Assembly (NCBI GenBank): GCA_947359465.1
Contig: OX375874.1
Coordinates: forward strand, 94,086,172-94,150,171
Source of the DNA: Metellina segmentata
Taxonomy: Eukaryota; Arthropoda; Arachnida; Araneae; Tetragnathidae
Length of the DNA: 64,000 bases
Direction of reading: 5' to 3'
How positions within the stretch are numbered: position 1 is the stretch's first letter; each line of letters starts with the position of its first letter. This document shows positions 22,129 through 34,734 of this stretch, piece by piece. Both the position numbers and the translations under genes were made by a program. The notes under the pieces were generated by a model. It was not told where the DNA came from. It worked only from the letters and a program-made list of their open reading frames with translations, and did not search any database.

Positions 22129-23075
22129 TATGTTAATCAACAGGAGTGTTACTTACCCCTCCCCACACCATCCCAAGTTACAGCCGCTGTGTCTAATAAA
22201 CATGACGCCCAAAGAACTTAACAAACTATGCACAAGGAAATATTTTTGATACCAATGGAAAACGACAGAGATGTTTTTCATTTGTAACATTCCTTTCCGC
22301 GTTTCTTGTTTTACAAAAAGCTCTACTTACATTAATTTCTTCAAAATCTAATAAACATATCGCACCCGGGCAAGAAAAGTGACACAACTTAAAATTGCAG
22401 AATTTGAGAAATATCAACTTGAAGGATACTATAAAACGAATATTGAAAAAGTATAAGCTTATTTTAAATTTTAGGAAAGTATTTATGGTGATAGCTTCTA
22501 TTATATTCTATAGAATAGTAATATAACTCGCTAGGGCACCTCATACATATTTTTCAATGACACAACATCAAAGTTTTTATTTTTTGACTTGTGTCACTTT
22601 TTTTGATTTTCTTGCGAGTGTACATTATAAATATACTAGGATAAATGGCCCGTCATACGACGGATGCATGACAAAATTTATTTATTTTGGTCTAACTTCC
22701 TTTATAGTTTTTAAACCTGACGGTACGTGGTCATTGGCTGTGTATGAACCTTTTCCCACCACTATCGGTCAACTTGCCTTGCTTTTGCATGGTGTTGCTT
22801 TTTCAGCAATATACACTGGTAAAACAATATTGTGGAAAACGTAATTTTTTATCAACACTGGTAATACAATGAGCTGCGGACGGAAATCCTTTTATACTCA
22901 ATGTTATTTCCATGGCGATATCGAATAGAAAGATTTTGGATAGTTCGTATCTCGTTTCGCTCGTGAGATCACATAACCAGTCAAAACAATTTGAAACTCC
23001 GCCTACTCGGAACGTCACACAACCAATCAAAATTTTATTAGCCACGGAAACACGAGAATCTAGCGTTCTATATAA
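22129..23075. other. unassigned sequence, possibly Helitron-internal at its right end
   Basis: The frame at 22557-22844 is hydrophobic without a motif. The stretch 22940-23075 has CTCGTTTCGCTCGTGAG-type words like those in the Helitron at 20135, so it may be a broken relative. The boundaries are unclear. Confidence 0.4.
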
Positions 23076-23126
23076 CAAGGGGGTTCCGCCCCCTGTTCGC
23101 TATCGCTCGCCAGCCCGATTAACGGA
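23076..23126 (-). mobile_element. Helitron 3' end fragment
   Basis: On the minus strand GGCGAGCGATAGCGAACAGG is followed by the hairpin GGGGGCGGAACCCCC and CTTG. The sequence parallels the 3' end of the element at 20135, which ends CTAG. No matching 5' end was found. Confidence 0.65.
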
Positions 23127-23649
23127 AAATTGCCTACTTTTTTTGCGAGATTAGAGGATCCGTATATAAGCCGACCCCAGTACTTTAGCTTTAGAAAACG
23201 TTCCAAAGATTATCGGCTCAAACACGGTGCAAATAAAAACAAAATGTTTGAAACAATGTCAAGAACAAAACATATCATTTCCACATAAAAAAGGAAATAT
23301 TTTAACGCACCATATTTTTAAAATTCAGCGGAAATCTCATCATAATTTTAATTGTTTCAACGTCTCCGTGTTGTTGTAATAGTACTTCTTAATATTTTCA
23401 TATTCGACTGTAGCTATGGAAACGGCGAATGAATTTGCCGGTTCTTCTGAAAACATTGCAAACTTTCTAGCGCGTAATCTCAAATTTTATGAATGAATTA
23501 ATTAAAAAAATATAACTGTGTTTATCGTCTGCGCGTGCTCCAAATTCATTAGCACGTTGAACCACAAGACTCACTATCACATACTCGCTATTACCAATCA
23601 CAAAACGAATAAACCTGAAAAAGATTGCAATTTTTTTTTACAGTAAAAA

Positions 23650-23669
23650 GATAGATAGATAGATAGATA
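23650..23669. repeat. (GATA)5 microsatellite
   Basis: Five uninterrupted tetranucleotide units followed by imperfect GATA words to 23695. Confidence 0.95.
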
Positions 23670-23780
23670 ATGGATAGAAAAGAAAAGATAAGATACCATT
23701 TGAAACACGAGCGTCAACTAAGCTTAAACTTTATTGTTATACCTAAAAATTCATTGTATCCTAGTTTTTAGAAAAAGAGT

Positions 23781-24350
23781 AGTCTGTATCAAGAATTGGT
23801 TCTCGTATTTTCATCCCTTATAATTATAAAGTATATTCTCCAGTTCCAATCTCCATCTTCACTCGTTTTGCATAAAATGTCAAGCAGGGGAGGGGTTTCA
23901 ACTCTTAGCTAAATACTCTTCCTTGCTATTAAAGTACACCAGTTTCCTTTTATTGCAGAAAGAAAACAAATTTCTAAAATCCTTTGTTTTTACATCAATT
24001 ATTCCAAAAAGTAATATATATACACGTTATCAAAATATGTCATTGGAAACACGCGCTGCAAACTGAACACAAAATACTGTTACTGTCTAAAAATTTAACA
24101 CAGAAAAAACAAGTTTGTTAGAACGAGAGAAGTCTGTATAAAGAATTGTTACTCGTATTTTCTCATACCCTGGACAGTTATTATAAAGTATTGTCCTGTT
24201 CCCATCTCCATCTTCACTCACTTTGCATAAAATGACAAACAGGAGTGGTCTCAAACCATTTAAGCTAAATGCTCTTCCTTATTAGAAAAGTAGACCAGTT
24301 TCCATTTCTTACAGGAAGAAAATAAATTTCTAAAATCCTTTGTGTTTTTA
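23781..24350. repeat. tandem duplication, about 345-bp offset
   Basis: Blocks 23781-23994 and 24129-24350 match in order: GTCTGTAT-AAGAATTG, TCTCCATCTTCACTC, TTTGCATAAAATG, ACCAGTTTCC and TTTCTAAAATCCTTTG. Identity is roughly 85 percent by eye. About 135 bp of non-matching DNA separates them. Confidence 0.85.
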
Positions 24351-24810
24351 TATGCTTCAGACGTTTTCTAATTCACCCACTCTGAGTGTGGGATAGCTCT
24401 TAAAGAGGTTTTTCATTTGAACTAGTGAAAAAGGTAGACTTCCGGAAATAATTTCACATTCGCCACGCAAACCCTTTTGCGTGTTTTATCGTTTAATGAT
24501 TTCAGCTATTTCCTTTACAAAACTGAAGTCAATCTTGAGAGAATCTTGTCCCTAGGCACGATCAATTTCCTCGGATTCCGGAAAACGCGTCTGGTGGTAT
24601 CCTATTATGGATTATATCTTCAAAAAAGGTAAAGCAGAGTTGGATTTTTGAATGAAATATTTTTTTATGTTTTCTGTTCTTTGCTAATAAAGTAGACTCA
24701 CAAATCATCACATGCTCAAAGATATCAAAGAAGTCAAATCTCACAGCAAAAACGGAAGTTTCTTTGTTAGCTAAAAAAAATTTTATCCTGGTCACGGCAC
24801 CATTTTTATG

Positions 24811-25173
24811 TTGGGTCCTTTTTTGGATTTGATTTGTAGGTTCACGAAGGATTCCAACTGAAACCAAAAGTGATTGTACAGTGAAAGAAAGTCTTAATTG
24901 ATTAATTAAGACTTTCTTTCACTATATAATCACTTTTGGTGTGACCACCAAACTTGCACTAACCATACTCGCATTACTGTGTGGAATAGATGACCTTGAA
25001 TATTTAAGTGTAACCAGTAAACTTAGATATCCAATTCACACAGTAATGCGAGCAGGGTTAATGCAAGTTTGGTCACAATTGATTAATTAAGTCTTTCTTC
25101 CACTATAGGATCACTTTCGGTTTCAGTTGGATTCCTTACATTCGAACCTACAAATTAAAACCATGAAAGGACC
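24811..25173. repeat. large foldback palindrome with a nested inner hairpin
   Basis: The left arm from GTTGGGTCC (24811) to TGTGTGG (24983) is the reverse complement of the right arm from CACACAG (25038) to GGACCCAAC (25173), with some mismatches. A short spacer of about 55 bp lies between. The left arm has an extra piece at about 24901-24938 that inverts 24868-24900, giving a second hairpin within the arm. No coding content and no clear target duplication. Confidence 0.85.
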
Positions 25174-25663
25174 CAACAACAATCTGCTTACAAATGAAAT
25201 ACACAAGTCAAAATTTTCAATATATGATGTTTTCATCTTTTCTATACCAGAATGCGTGGTCTTTAGACTGACGAAATCCACAAAGTTATTTTTCTTTTCA
25301 TGAAGGTGAGATTTCTTCTAGAGAAACAAACACATTTAGCCAATAAAGCTTTGGGAGTAGAATTTTCCCTCGCTTTCTTAGAACTATGCTTTTTGACTTA
25401 GTGTGTTTGAAATCCGTGATATGTAAGTGGTTCCAAAATTTACGTGAGTATGTATCGCTTTCACTGCTTTATGAGTTAATGGTTTACCAATCATCTCAAC
25501 CTTGAAAATTAATTTTAACATAAGATGATGAGAAATGCTAATTTTAACAGCAAAAGCTCTCCCTTTGGCATTTTGATGTTAGTTCCCAAAGCAATTCTAT
25601 CGCTTTAAGCAATAGAACAATTTATTTAAATAATAATATACTTTCAACCAAATTTTTCATACA

Positions 25664-26319
25664 CAGTAGAACACCAACTATCCGAACTCCACTTATCCGG
25701 ATCGTAAATTATACGGTTCGCTTTAAGGAATAAGGAACTCAGCAAAATCCCCATTTTAAAAGTTTTGTATCAGTGAATGATAAAAACGAAGTGTCGGTTG
25801 AAGACATAGGAAACATTATATTGAACATTTGTGGATATTCCGAGTACAGTGCAGTGAAAGAAGGCTGGTGTGTGATTCTTCGGACCCTTAATTCCAATTT
25901 CTCAGTGACGATGAACTCATTCAAACTGTGAGAGAAGAACTCATAGATGACCCGGAAGATGACGATGACATTGCTACTCAACCAGACGCAGGGCCATCAG
26001 CTTGTAAGCATTTGAGTGCTTTGACACAGCGATAAAATGGATGGAGCGGTAGACTGAGTGCGACCATCTACAGCTACTGTCAAGCGCAATGGGAGACTTA
26101 GCTGCCCGTAAACGAGTAAAGAAAGCGAAACAACGGACTCTCACCGATATGGTCCAGCAATGATACATTTTAATACAGCATGTAAATACAAAATGTAAAC
26201 AAAATTGTTTCCATAGTCATTAAATTACATTACATACAAAATCAAAATTCGTCTTTTTACTAAAAAATAACTTATTTCCGTGAATTATCCAATTATTCGG
26301 ATGGGGTCTTGGTCTAGAG
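25664..26319 (+). mobile_element. Tigger/pogo-like element, deletion copy
   Basis: The left end CAGTAGAACACCAACTATCC matches the pogo-type terminus also seen at 5714. The right end, reverse-complemented, keeps CCCATCCGAATAATTGG but its last bases have decayed, so the right border is approximate. The C-terminus of a Tigger transposase lies between the ends. Confidence 0.75.
25888..26163 (+). pseudogene. Tigger-type transposase C-terminus
   Basis: The frame reads FLSDDELIQTVREEL, DDPEDDDDIATQPDAG, HLSALTQR, then a stop. After a frameshift it reads MGDLAARKRVKKAKQR, TLTDMVQQ with a stop at 26161-26163. An acidic stretch followed by a basic tail is the usual end of pogo/Tigger proteins related to jerky and CENP-B. 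The DDE catalytic core is deleted. The relic is long inactive. Confidence 0.75.
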
Positions 26320-27169
26320 ACTGCAATCCGATCCGGCATCATTTGACTACCTGCCGGATCCAGCAACATCTATCGGATCCGATAAACCCGAAATTTTTTA
26401 ATTAAATAATCGATTATTCAAACCCAACTTTAAAGTCGCAAAATCGTTTATTAGGAATCGATTGTGAATGAATCGATTTTATATTTTTCAATCATCAGTT
26501 TGGAGAATTCTAGTAAAAATGATAAATTAAATTATCAATAGTATTTGTTTCAGAAAGAGGAATTAGAAAAGCAAATTCTGTAAGAAAATGAAGACTGTTG
26601 CAAAAAGATGAACTTAAGAAAATAAACAGATTTTGAGAAAATACTGAAGAAAGAAATGACTTCATATGAAATGGAGTCAAAGGAAAATATTTGTCTCTTA
26701 TGTACGACTACTTAATGACGGTTAAATCAACTAGATCATCAAAAAATGCCTATAGTCAAAGAGTAAATAAATTAAAGAGGCTGGAATGAATTCGTTACAG
26801 CTTAAGCTAAGAAATCTATGAAATCTGGAAACGTAATATTTTTATGAGAACAATCAGATAGTAAAAAATTTGTTTGAAATTTCTCCAAAATTTTTTGTCC
26901 TTCATTTCAAAATGTGAAGGTTAACATTGAATACAGAGAAGGTTGTTTATGATTTATAGTTGCATGGTCTACAAATAAGTTAACAACCTGTTTTTTAGCT
27001 TGTGCCAATATTTAGATTTGTTAGCTGTTTTCCCTCAAAGTTTTCCAAAATTAGATTTATGATTCCCATACGTTTCTAACAGGACTGGCATTGAAGATTC
27101 TATATAATCTATGAAAGATATATAGTGCACCCCAAAGTCTGATGAAACTATATTTATGGTTCCCAAACA
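26320..27169. other. unassigned AT-rich sequence
   Basis: Contains a cluster of GGATCCG-type words at 26325-26385 next to the Tigger end. Otherwise A-rich with no supported feature. Part may belong to a decayed hAT ending in the fragment at 27170. Confidence 0.4.
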
Positions 27170-27275
27170 TTTCTTGCTGTAGTGATTGCAGTTTCTACGT
27201 CATCTTTTGAAAGAGAATTCTCACTTCTCTTTAGTATCCCAATGGAATTTACGCCTTTTTTAGACTTTGAAGTCA
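27170..27275 (+). pseudogene. possible hAT dimerisation-domain relic
   Basis: The reading LAVVIAVSTSSFEREFSLL resembles the hAT C-terminal motif (usually IPV-TAS-ERSFS-L). Following residues do not match well and no termini were found. Confidence 0.4.
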
Positions 27276-27589
27276 GAAAACTTAATATTTATTTCGATTC
27301 TCACCATAGCAAGTATATAATAAGGATGAGTACCAAATCTCCTAAAAACTTAATAAATTCAATTTCCTGGAAATGGGACACTGTAGTAGCTACCAGCATA
27401 CTTAAAATGTTAGTGGTTGTATGTAGTATATGCATATACATTTTTTTTGTACACTAGGTGTGAAAAAAGTATCATATCTTATTTCTTATTACGTTAACTA
27501 GCTGCATCTTGTAAACAGGGCATTTCATTGCTATCTAGAATAGTACTTCACATGTGGAATATTTTTTCTAGGCCGTTCAGCTCTTTAGT

Positions 27590-28010
27590 CGCAGCGATGA
27601 AGCCGTCACAATTGTTCGTCCATTCTATGTACGTCGTATATTTGTTTCCTCCTAAAATGACCGACACATAAACCCAGCTGTAATACGCCAATGATGACAC
27701 TGGTTCCGTGAAAAATTCATTATCGAAGATGGGTCGAGTCTGATAACCTATGGTTTACCATGAAACAGAAGCATGGTCATCTCACTGCAAACGCTAGGGC
27801 CTTCACGACCAAAACATTGAAATCGCGAAGCAATCTAAAGATCTCGACAGTTTATTCTAAATCCAGGGCATAGTTCATCATGAGTACGTTATTTACGATT
27901 AGTTTACAAGGAACAAGCTGTCAACAAGGAATGTTACATGTCTGTTAAGTTTCCTACGAAAAGTTATATAAAATGAATCACATCTTAGAGAACAGGAACG
28001 GGAAGATCAC
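27590..28010 (+). pseudogene. decayed mariner transposase
   Basis: Motifs appear in the right order but in shifting frames. IQGIVHHEYV near 27865 is followed by VYKEQAVNKECYMSV near 27905. These match the mariner block G-VHHEF-P-GQTVN-EYY just before the second catalytic Asp. The segment is less AT-rich than its flanks. I found no terminal repeats. The ORF starting at 27973 overlaps the end of this relic and is not an independent gene. Confidence 0.5.
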
Positions 28011-30190
28011 ACGCCATAATTGTGAAGCAGATTCGTCCCACCTGATCCAGAATATTTCTGGTCGGAAACAGCTTCAATCGGCAGTCCGGTTACATCCAAG
28101 CCATAGTTCCAGGACTTTCCAGGCCGAAGATGACACAAATGCAAGATTTCATAACTCAGATCAGATAAAGACAAATGTCCACAGGTCGAAGTACTTGGTG
28201 GAAGTTTCAAACAGCGACATTGAAATATGCTTAGGACTAGGGTTTAAACTTAAAAAGTTAGATAGTTTTATTTTTCTGGCCAAAGATTGGATATTTTCAG
28301 ACCTACCTAGTAAACATAAGCGTGCGATACTAATTTACTCACATATTTTTGAATTTCTGCACAGATATATTCACATTTGGTTTTTGATTAATTTTGCATG
28401 CAACCTTTTAACTACGTTTTGATATAAACCTGCATGAGTGCATTTGTTTCTTTTCTACTTTTCTTTTTTTCTTTTAAAGTTATAGCTAAACATCATGGCA
28501 TGCAAATGCCTTTTGTGCTCACTGGCATAAAGAAATGTGGTAATATGTGATAAAAAGTTTTATGCATAAGATATTTAAGCCCTAATAACTTCAATTTCAA
28601 AAATCTTACTGTCCATATGATTCTCTTTACTTGCTGCTCTCTTCTAACTTATTCGTAATCTTATCGTAAAATAGCATGCATATTTGCGTTTGCATGTAAG
28701 AGATTCCCAAGACTAAAACTCCTAACGAAAATAGCTTCACACTTTTTAGTTGAATGTTATTTTTTACCTCGAGTTAAATTATAATTCTCGACTAATCATA
28801 ATTCAACTACTGAATAAAAAGAACTCGATAGAGCTGTTGTTTCATTTTTATCTGTTGAATATGTATCTTTTGTCTTCCATTTACAACGTATAACGATTTC
28901 GAATTATTCTTGGGGCCAGTTCTTACGATATATAAATTAGCAATCCCTGAATTAACTGTCTGAATAACCCTTGTGTAGCAAAAAAATAACAGACGGTAGT
29001 AACAAACCCAGCACAAACATTCTGATGAATTGTTAACTATTGACAATTATGCAATTTACAGAGCATCAAGCGTAAATAGTTAAATAGTAGCTTGTATTAG
29101 GATCATTTCACAAAATTCTCATCAACAAAATAATGTCTATTTCTTAATTAATTATTAATCTTTTTTATATTCAGTAAGAGAATCACAAGTTAACAGAATA
29201 AAAATCATTGTTTTAGTTGCTTTGTAATGTATCGTCAACTATTTCTTACGAAAACAAATCTCGAAATTTGCTTCAAAACAAAAATCCGAATTAAAACGCA
29301 TTTAAGAATTGTAGACTTAATATGGTTTGTTGCTCTTCGGTCAATTTTGGAAAGCGAGAGAAAACGAGACATACCTACGGCTTAAAAAGTAATAATTAGA
29401 ACTAAACTCCTCATATATTATACTAACTAACCTTCGAGTAGCAAAAACGAAATGGCGAACGACAAACCAATGCTGCCAAAAAACCGAATTGAGTATGTGA
29501 AATTCAACATGGAAATGCATTCACATAAAGACAGATCTGCTTCGTCTCTGTTTGCTGGTAAAGTTATACGAGCATTGAATAAGTTCTTTCCTCTTTCCTA
29601 CCTCTTTGAAATCAAATTATTTAAAAAGATTCCATTAATTCCGAGAGTGTGAAAACAATTTAAAGAGGTCCGGAAGTAAGCGGTGGGAGACAAGGGACGA
29701 TTTCCAGGCGTTAAAATTGAGGAAGTGAAGAATGGTTGCATTCAGCAATATTTCAGGATTCCAGGGCAAGTGGGTGACTTGAAAGAACGTGAGTGTGTTT
29801 ACAAATGGATGCCCAACCACAAGATGAACGAAAACTGCATGAGGTAATGAGCATCATTTCGCTTAATGGGGGAAATTTCTGGAATAGAACTGAGTGGTAA
29901 TTTTTACTGCTGTGAAATTAGGGCTTTCATGGGATTAGATTTACATTATTCTTATTCGTTAAAGACAATTCTGTACATACTGCTATCTTTCATGTTTAAC
30001 TTTTCTCATTTTAACTTCCTAGTTTAAGTAATTACCTTGCTGCACCTCGCGAATGACCAAACCGCTCGCTAGATCTTTGAAACAATTTTCATAAAAACCT
30101 CTAAGCTCGGTTTAGTTTTTCATTTCTTTTTGAATGATCCGCATGATCACCATAGTTACTTCAAGAAACATTTTGTCTTTTTCAGAAATG
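28011..30190. other. unassigned AT-rich sequence
   Basis: No supported element. The 149-residue frame at 27973-28422 becomes hydrophobic and low-complexity toward its end and shows no family motif. The patch 29660-29830 is GC-richer but has only an unconvincing minus-strand frame. Confidence 0.45.
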
Positions 30191-30352
30191 GAGAATGGGG
30201 TGTCAGCTAATGTGTTACCTCGTCATCTGAGCGGGGTTCAAAATTACGTTGCGTTGTTCTCCAATCTTTCCTTTGGGGGTTTGATCCCGGACAGCCGTCA
30301 ATTGCCCGTTGTGTTGCTCTAGTACGACGTTAATAAAAATACCTACCTACCT
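30191..30352 (+). mobile_element. 5'-truncated SINE
   Basis: Starts in the body at GAATGGGGTGTCAGCTAATG. It continues through GTGTTACCTCGTCATCTGAG, GATCCCGGACAGCCGTCAAT and GTTGTGTTGCTCTAGTACGA to the tail AAATACCTACCTACC. Truncation at the 5' side is typical of target-primed reverse transcription. Confidence 0.85.
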
Positions 30353-30661
30353 TAAGTAAAAAAAAAATCACAATTCAGTCTGTTTCTATAAACAAAGCTA
30401 AAGTGTAAACAGGGAAAAAAGGCTATCCAAACACGTTTCTGAATTTGCATTCTTCTCATGATCATTAATGTACACAGAATTGTTTAAAATGAGTCATCCA
30501 CAAACATAAATAAATATAGCTTTTATAATTTAAGGGTGTTATAACCATTGTCTTAATTTTTTTAAATTTGATTAAATTAAATTCATACGCATTATACGTT
30601 TACGATAGAAATCAATAGTTTTGCAAATTAACATTCTGTCGAATTTGGTAATTTTTTAAAA

Positions 30662-30963
30662 TAGCGTCGTACTAGAGCAACACAACGGGCTATTGACGAC
30701 GGTCCGGGATCAATCTCCTAATGGAAATATACAAGGACAAAACCTCGTAATTTTGATCCACAGTCACATGAAGAGGCAACACTTGAGCTGGTACCCCACT
30801 CTCCAAACTTCCACACCTACCCAACGTGAGGACTTTCGGCCACGACAGATGTAAGGTGCACCAGCCGCCTCTATACCATACACATACAAACATACATGTA
30901 CTGACCCGGATTCGAACAAGGAACTTCCCGATCTAGAAGCTAACACCTTAACCACCAGACATG
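30662..30963 (-). mobile_element. full-length tRNA-derived SINE, head type 1
   Basis: On the minus strand the head reads GTCTGGTGGTTAAGGTG then, 40 bases on, the B box GTTCGAATCCGGG. The body CACCTTACATCTGTCGTGG, GGTACCAGCTCAAGTG, GATCCCGGACCGTCGTCAAT ends at GTTGCTCTAGTACGACG. The usual ACCTACC tail has decayed. A good reference copy for the family. Confidence 0.9.
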
Positions 30964-32966
30964 TTAGTCGGCAAAAATTCTGTTAGAGTTCACACACATA
31001 TATTAATTCTGCAACCTTCAGTCTACCCTCCGTGATGTTTCAACAGCTGACTTTCTTGGCCCCAATAGAATCTTTTCTAAGATTCTGTCAACGAACAGAT
31101 ATAGTCACTGCGTGTTGTAGGAAAAAAAGCAATACTACAATAATCAGAAATCTCGTGAAAATCATAGGGTTAGAGCAAACTAATTTCTTTCAAAGTGGTT
31201 TCTCTCATAAATAAAAAAAATACAGAACCTTAAGAAAATAAACATTACAAAAAATAATAATTAGTTTTCAAACAGATTACGTACAATTCTGTAGAAAAAG
31301 CTTCAAAATACCAATCACGCATGCTTCTCATTTTTGTTAATGAAAGAATAACTTTAATTATCTCATTCTGTGAACCCATTTTAGTGTATGCGATTTCTAC
31401 ATCTGATCGATTTAATCAGCCTTCGTTTAGCACAAAAGTTTGTAAGCGGATGGACAAGCCAATGATGCATTTGAAAACATGACGCGTAATCCCCATAATG
31501 ACTTGTTTCGCTATTTCTCTGAAATTCTTCAATAATGAGAAGTATAACGACCACAGTCACAAAAGAAATAAAAACTGGCTCGTGCTGGTAGATATAAAGT
31601 GTCGATATTGAGAACACGCGTTCGGGTTATAACGAAGTGCAATTTGACAATTAGTGCACTTCTTAATTTGGAATCGTTTCCCCTTGACTGGAGAACCTTA
31701 TAATTCAGCGGGGTCAGTCGATCAGGCATTGTTCGAAATTCGTTACACGTGCCTTTTTCCGGCAACAAAGTTGCATTGAGATACATTTTACACAACCATA
31801 TTGCCCAAAAAAAATTATAAGTTGATTGCCCGCAACGCAGACTCAAGAGGAAATCTAAGAGGGAAAGATACGCATCTATAACGTTTCACTTTGCGTTCTT
31901 CAATTTAATAATAGAAGCTTTTAGCAAATAAAAACCGAGGAACTTAACAATAAAGAGTGAACGTGTTGTTGCTCGGTCAGAAAAATAAACTTCACTGCAT
32001 CATTGTCTATTAAGTTCAAGCAAATAAAAACCGCTGCTTCTATAAAAGCAAAATAGAAATGAAAGCCATAACCTATTCAGGGAAGTTACGTGACGGAAAT
32101 ACTTTCCTATCCTCTGTCTCATGTGGAGAAAATACTAAAAGTAGAATCATGTAAAATAAATAGGGACAAATAACTTCTTAAAAATAATTATGGTATTCGA
32201 AAATTGGTTATTTAATGGGTTGATTACAACTTGAAAAAGCTTGCAACCAGCTAAACGGGTATATTTTTTATCTTTGCATTTTTTTAAAACAAAACAAATT
32301 AAATTGACAAAACCCAGGACAATAATATTGACATCACAGTATTTTTCATTCATAATATCGTGTTAAGACCAAATATACTACATGATCGGAGTAAGGAATT
32401 GGCAAGGATTGGAATATGCAAAAGCTGTTGGTTGGGTTACCAGACATCCGAAATTTTTGCGTTGTCCGAACGTTTCAGGTAAATCATCAGTTTAATCCAA
32501 ATTTTGAATTACATGGGGGACAAAAAATGTTTTAGTTATCAACGACAGTTCAAAGAATTGTATGTGTTGAGTCGGATATTTTTTATATAAGATGTATTTT
32601 TATTGTAATACTATTTATTTCTTGAATATTATAATTTTTTTTATCAATACCCCATCAATTGAGTTGTATGTGTCCGGACTTTCCCTAAAATGTCAGAAAA
32701 TTAATGCTGAATTCGTTAGGAACTTCCAGTTTTAGGTCTGGTAACAATAGGTGTAGATAGTAAGAAAGTTGGAATTTTCATGAAGCAAAAGACAACCCTG
32801 GCAACCCCGCAAGAGATTTAATTTACCATCCACAATCTCGACGACAGTATTATACTCTTGAGACATAGAATAAAAATAGCCCATCGAAACAAATATCTAC
32901 CATTAATTTGACAAAGGATAAAAATATCACAAAATAGCAAGCCAATTTCTAGAATTTGAGATTTTG
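30964..32966. other. unassigned AT-rich sequence
   Basis: Overlapping ORFs at 31381-31846 (minus) have no motif. The words AGCAAATAAAAACCG recur at 31921 and 32019, a minor duplication. No element ends recognised. Confidence 0.5.
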
Positions 32967-33675
32967 TGAATTAAAGCATGAATTGAATTCCTTATGCAAA
33001 ATACAGTAGAGTCGCCCATAAAAAAATGCATGCCCTTTAACGTAATTAATTACATATCTCTATTTTACCATCAACGGACCTAGGTACCCTTTTGTACCCT
33101 TTTGAATTCAATGGATACCTGCGTTGTACATGACCATCCTGTTTCCTCTCAAAGACTATTCTAGTTATCCTAGTGAATTAAAGCATGAATTGAATTCCTT
33201 ATGTAAAATTCAGTAGTGCCGTCCATAAAAGTCATGCCCTTTAACAAAATCTGAGCCTTATTTTATTCCCTTAAACACAATTGATTACATGTCTCTATTT
33301 TACCAGCTACGGACCTAGGTATCCTTTTGAATTCAAGGGATACCTGGGGTGTACATGACCATCCTGTTTTCTCTTAAAGACTATCCTAGTTATCCTAGTG
33401 AGTTAAAGCATGAATTGAATTCCTTATGCAAAATTCAGTAGTGCCGTCCATAAAAGTCATGTCCTTTAACAAAATCGGAGCCTTTTTTTATTCCCTTAAA
33501 CACAATTGATTACATGTCTCTATTTTACCAGCTACGGACCTGAATTCAATGGATACCTGCGGTGTACATGACCGTCCTGTTTCCTCTTAAAGACCATCCT
33601 AGTCATCCTAGTGAATTAAAGCATGCATTGAATTCCTTATGCAAAATTCGGTAGTGCCGTCCATAAAAAATCTTA
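32967..33675. repeat. tandem array of about 205-225-bp units, 3.3 copies
   Basis: Units start at about 32967, 33173, 33399 and 33611 with GTGAATTAAAGCATGAATTG. Each contains a TCCTTATGCAAAATTCAG block, GCCGTCCATAAAA, TCTCTATTTTACCA, ACGGACCT and GTACATGACC-TCCTGTTT. Unit length varies through small indels, and the fourth unit is cut off after about 65 bp. Noncoding. Confidence 0.92.
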
Positions 33676-33892
33676 TCCTAGTTTCAAGTACTACCCACTA
33701 CATTACGTACACAAATAGTGATATAAAAAAGATTTAGATAAAAGATATTATTTCATTGTTTTATGATGAATTATTTAGCTTGAACCACGATGATAGCTAA
33801 GTTTTTCCTGTCAATCAAAAAAAGTTCGTTGATTTCTTATTTCCATTAATAATCATAATATTTCACAATTGGGTTTTATGGTGCAAAGGGTC

Positions 33893-34073
33893 ATATTTGG
33901 GTATGTTGCGCCATTCACAAAACAGACAACGTCAAGTAATAAACTCAATTGAAAACTTACTGGCACAGAAGAGAGAAATAAAACCAGGAAGGTATCGAAT
34001 CTGCACTGCCCACAACTTGCAGGTTCCTAGTACAATGGGCATACCCACTGAGCCACAAAGACCCCTACACCAT
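33893..34073 (-). mobile_element. tRNA-derived SINE, third family
   Basis: On the minus strand GTGGCTCAGTGGGTATGCC resembles an A box. GCAGATTCGATACC, 50 bases later, resembles a B box. The body ends with TTACTTGACGTTGTCTG, which also appears in the SINE at 55085-55251. The two are therefore copies of one family, distinct from the main SINE. Confidence 0.7.
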
Positions 34074-34734
34074 ATAAGATTCAGTTATAATTTTGCATAG
34101 CTTCAATACTACAATGATAAGGTTGACTTGTATTTACTATCAAACAAGATCGACTCCCACTTTTTAGTTGTCTTCGTGGTAAAATTGTCCAAAAGATGTT
34201 GAGATGCAGGGCGCTTGTTTTCCCATCAGGGATTTTCTCAAAATACCAAGATGAAAGGGAGTGCATTGGTTTCGTAAACTCGATCTTTTGAAAGGAGTGG
34301 TATTTTGATATGAGCAAATTATTGAGACAAGCGAACCACAATTGTAGAGATCGTGATTTTTAATGTGAAATTTTATTTATTTGAAACATACATTAGTTCC
34401 AGTGTTACTCAAGACTAGTTTTAGTGTGAGATGCTAGAGATGCAGTTGTTCGATGGTTTTATCCACTGCTTTTGAGACCTGCGAGTTATTCGCTGGTTTG
34501 ATTTCTGTGACAAACCCTTGATGTATTTCTTTCCTCTGTGTCTATAAAGCTATTTTTTGCGTTTATGTCCATTACTTGACATTGTTTGTGTTTGGCGTAA
34601 CTGAACCAAATAATACCCTTGCTCTAAAAAGCAACCAATCAACTTAGAGACGCTGAATTGAAGGGAGAAATATGATTCACTTCTTTGCTTAGCAAAGAAT
34701 ATAAAGTTTGGTTTGCCGAGCTACGGTCAATTTC
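34074..34734. other. unassigned sequence
   Basis: The minus frame at 34081-34341 lacks motifs. No terminus, tRNA box or exon supported. Confidence 0.45.

Noticed and set aside
27973..28422. 149-residue ORF as a host gene
   Set aside because: No motif, overlaps a mariner relic at its start, becomes low-complexity, and has no splice or composition support.
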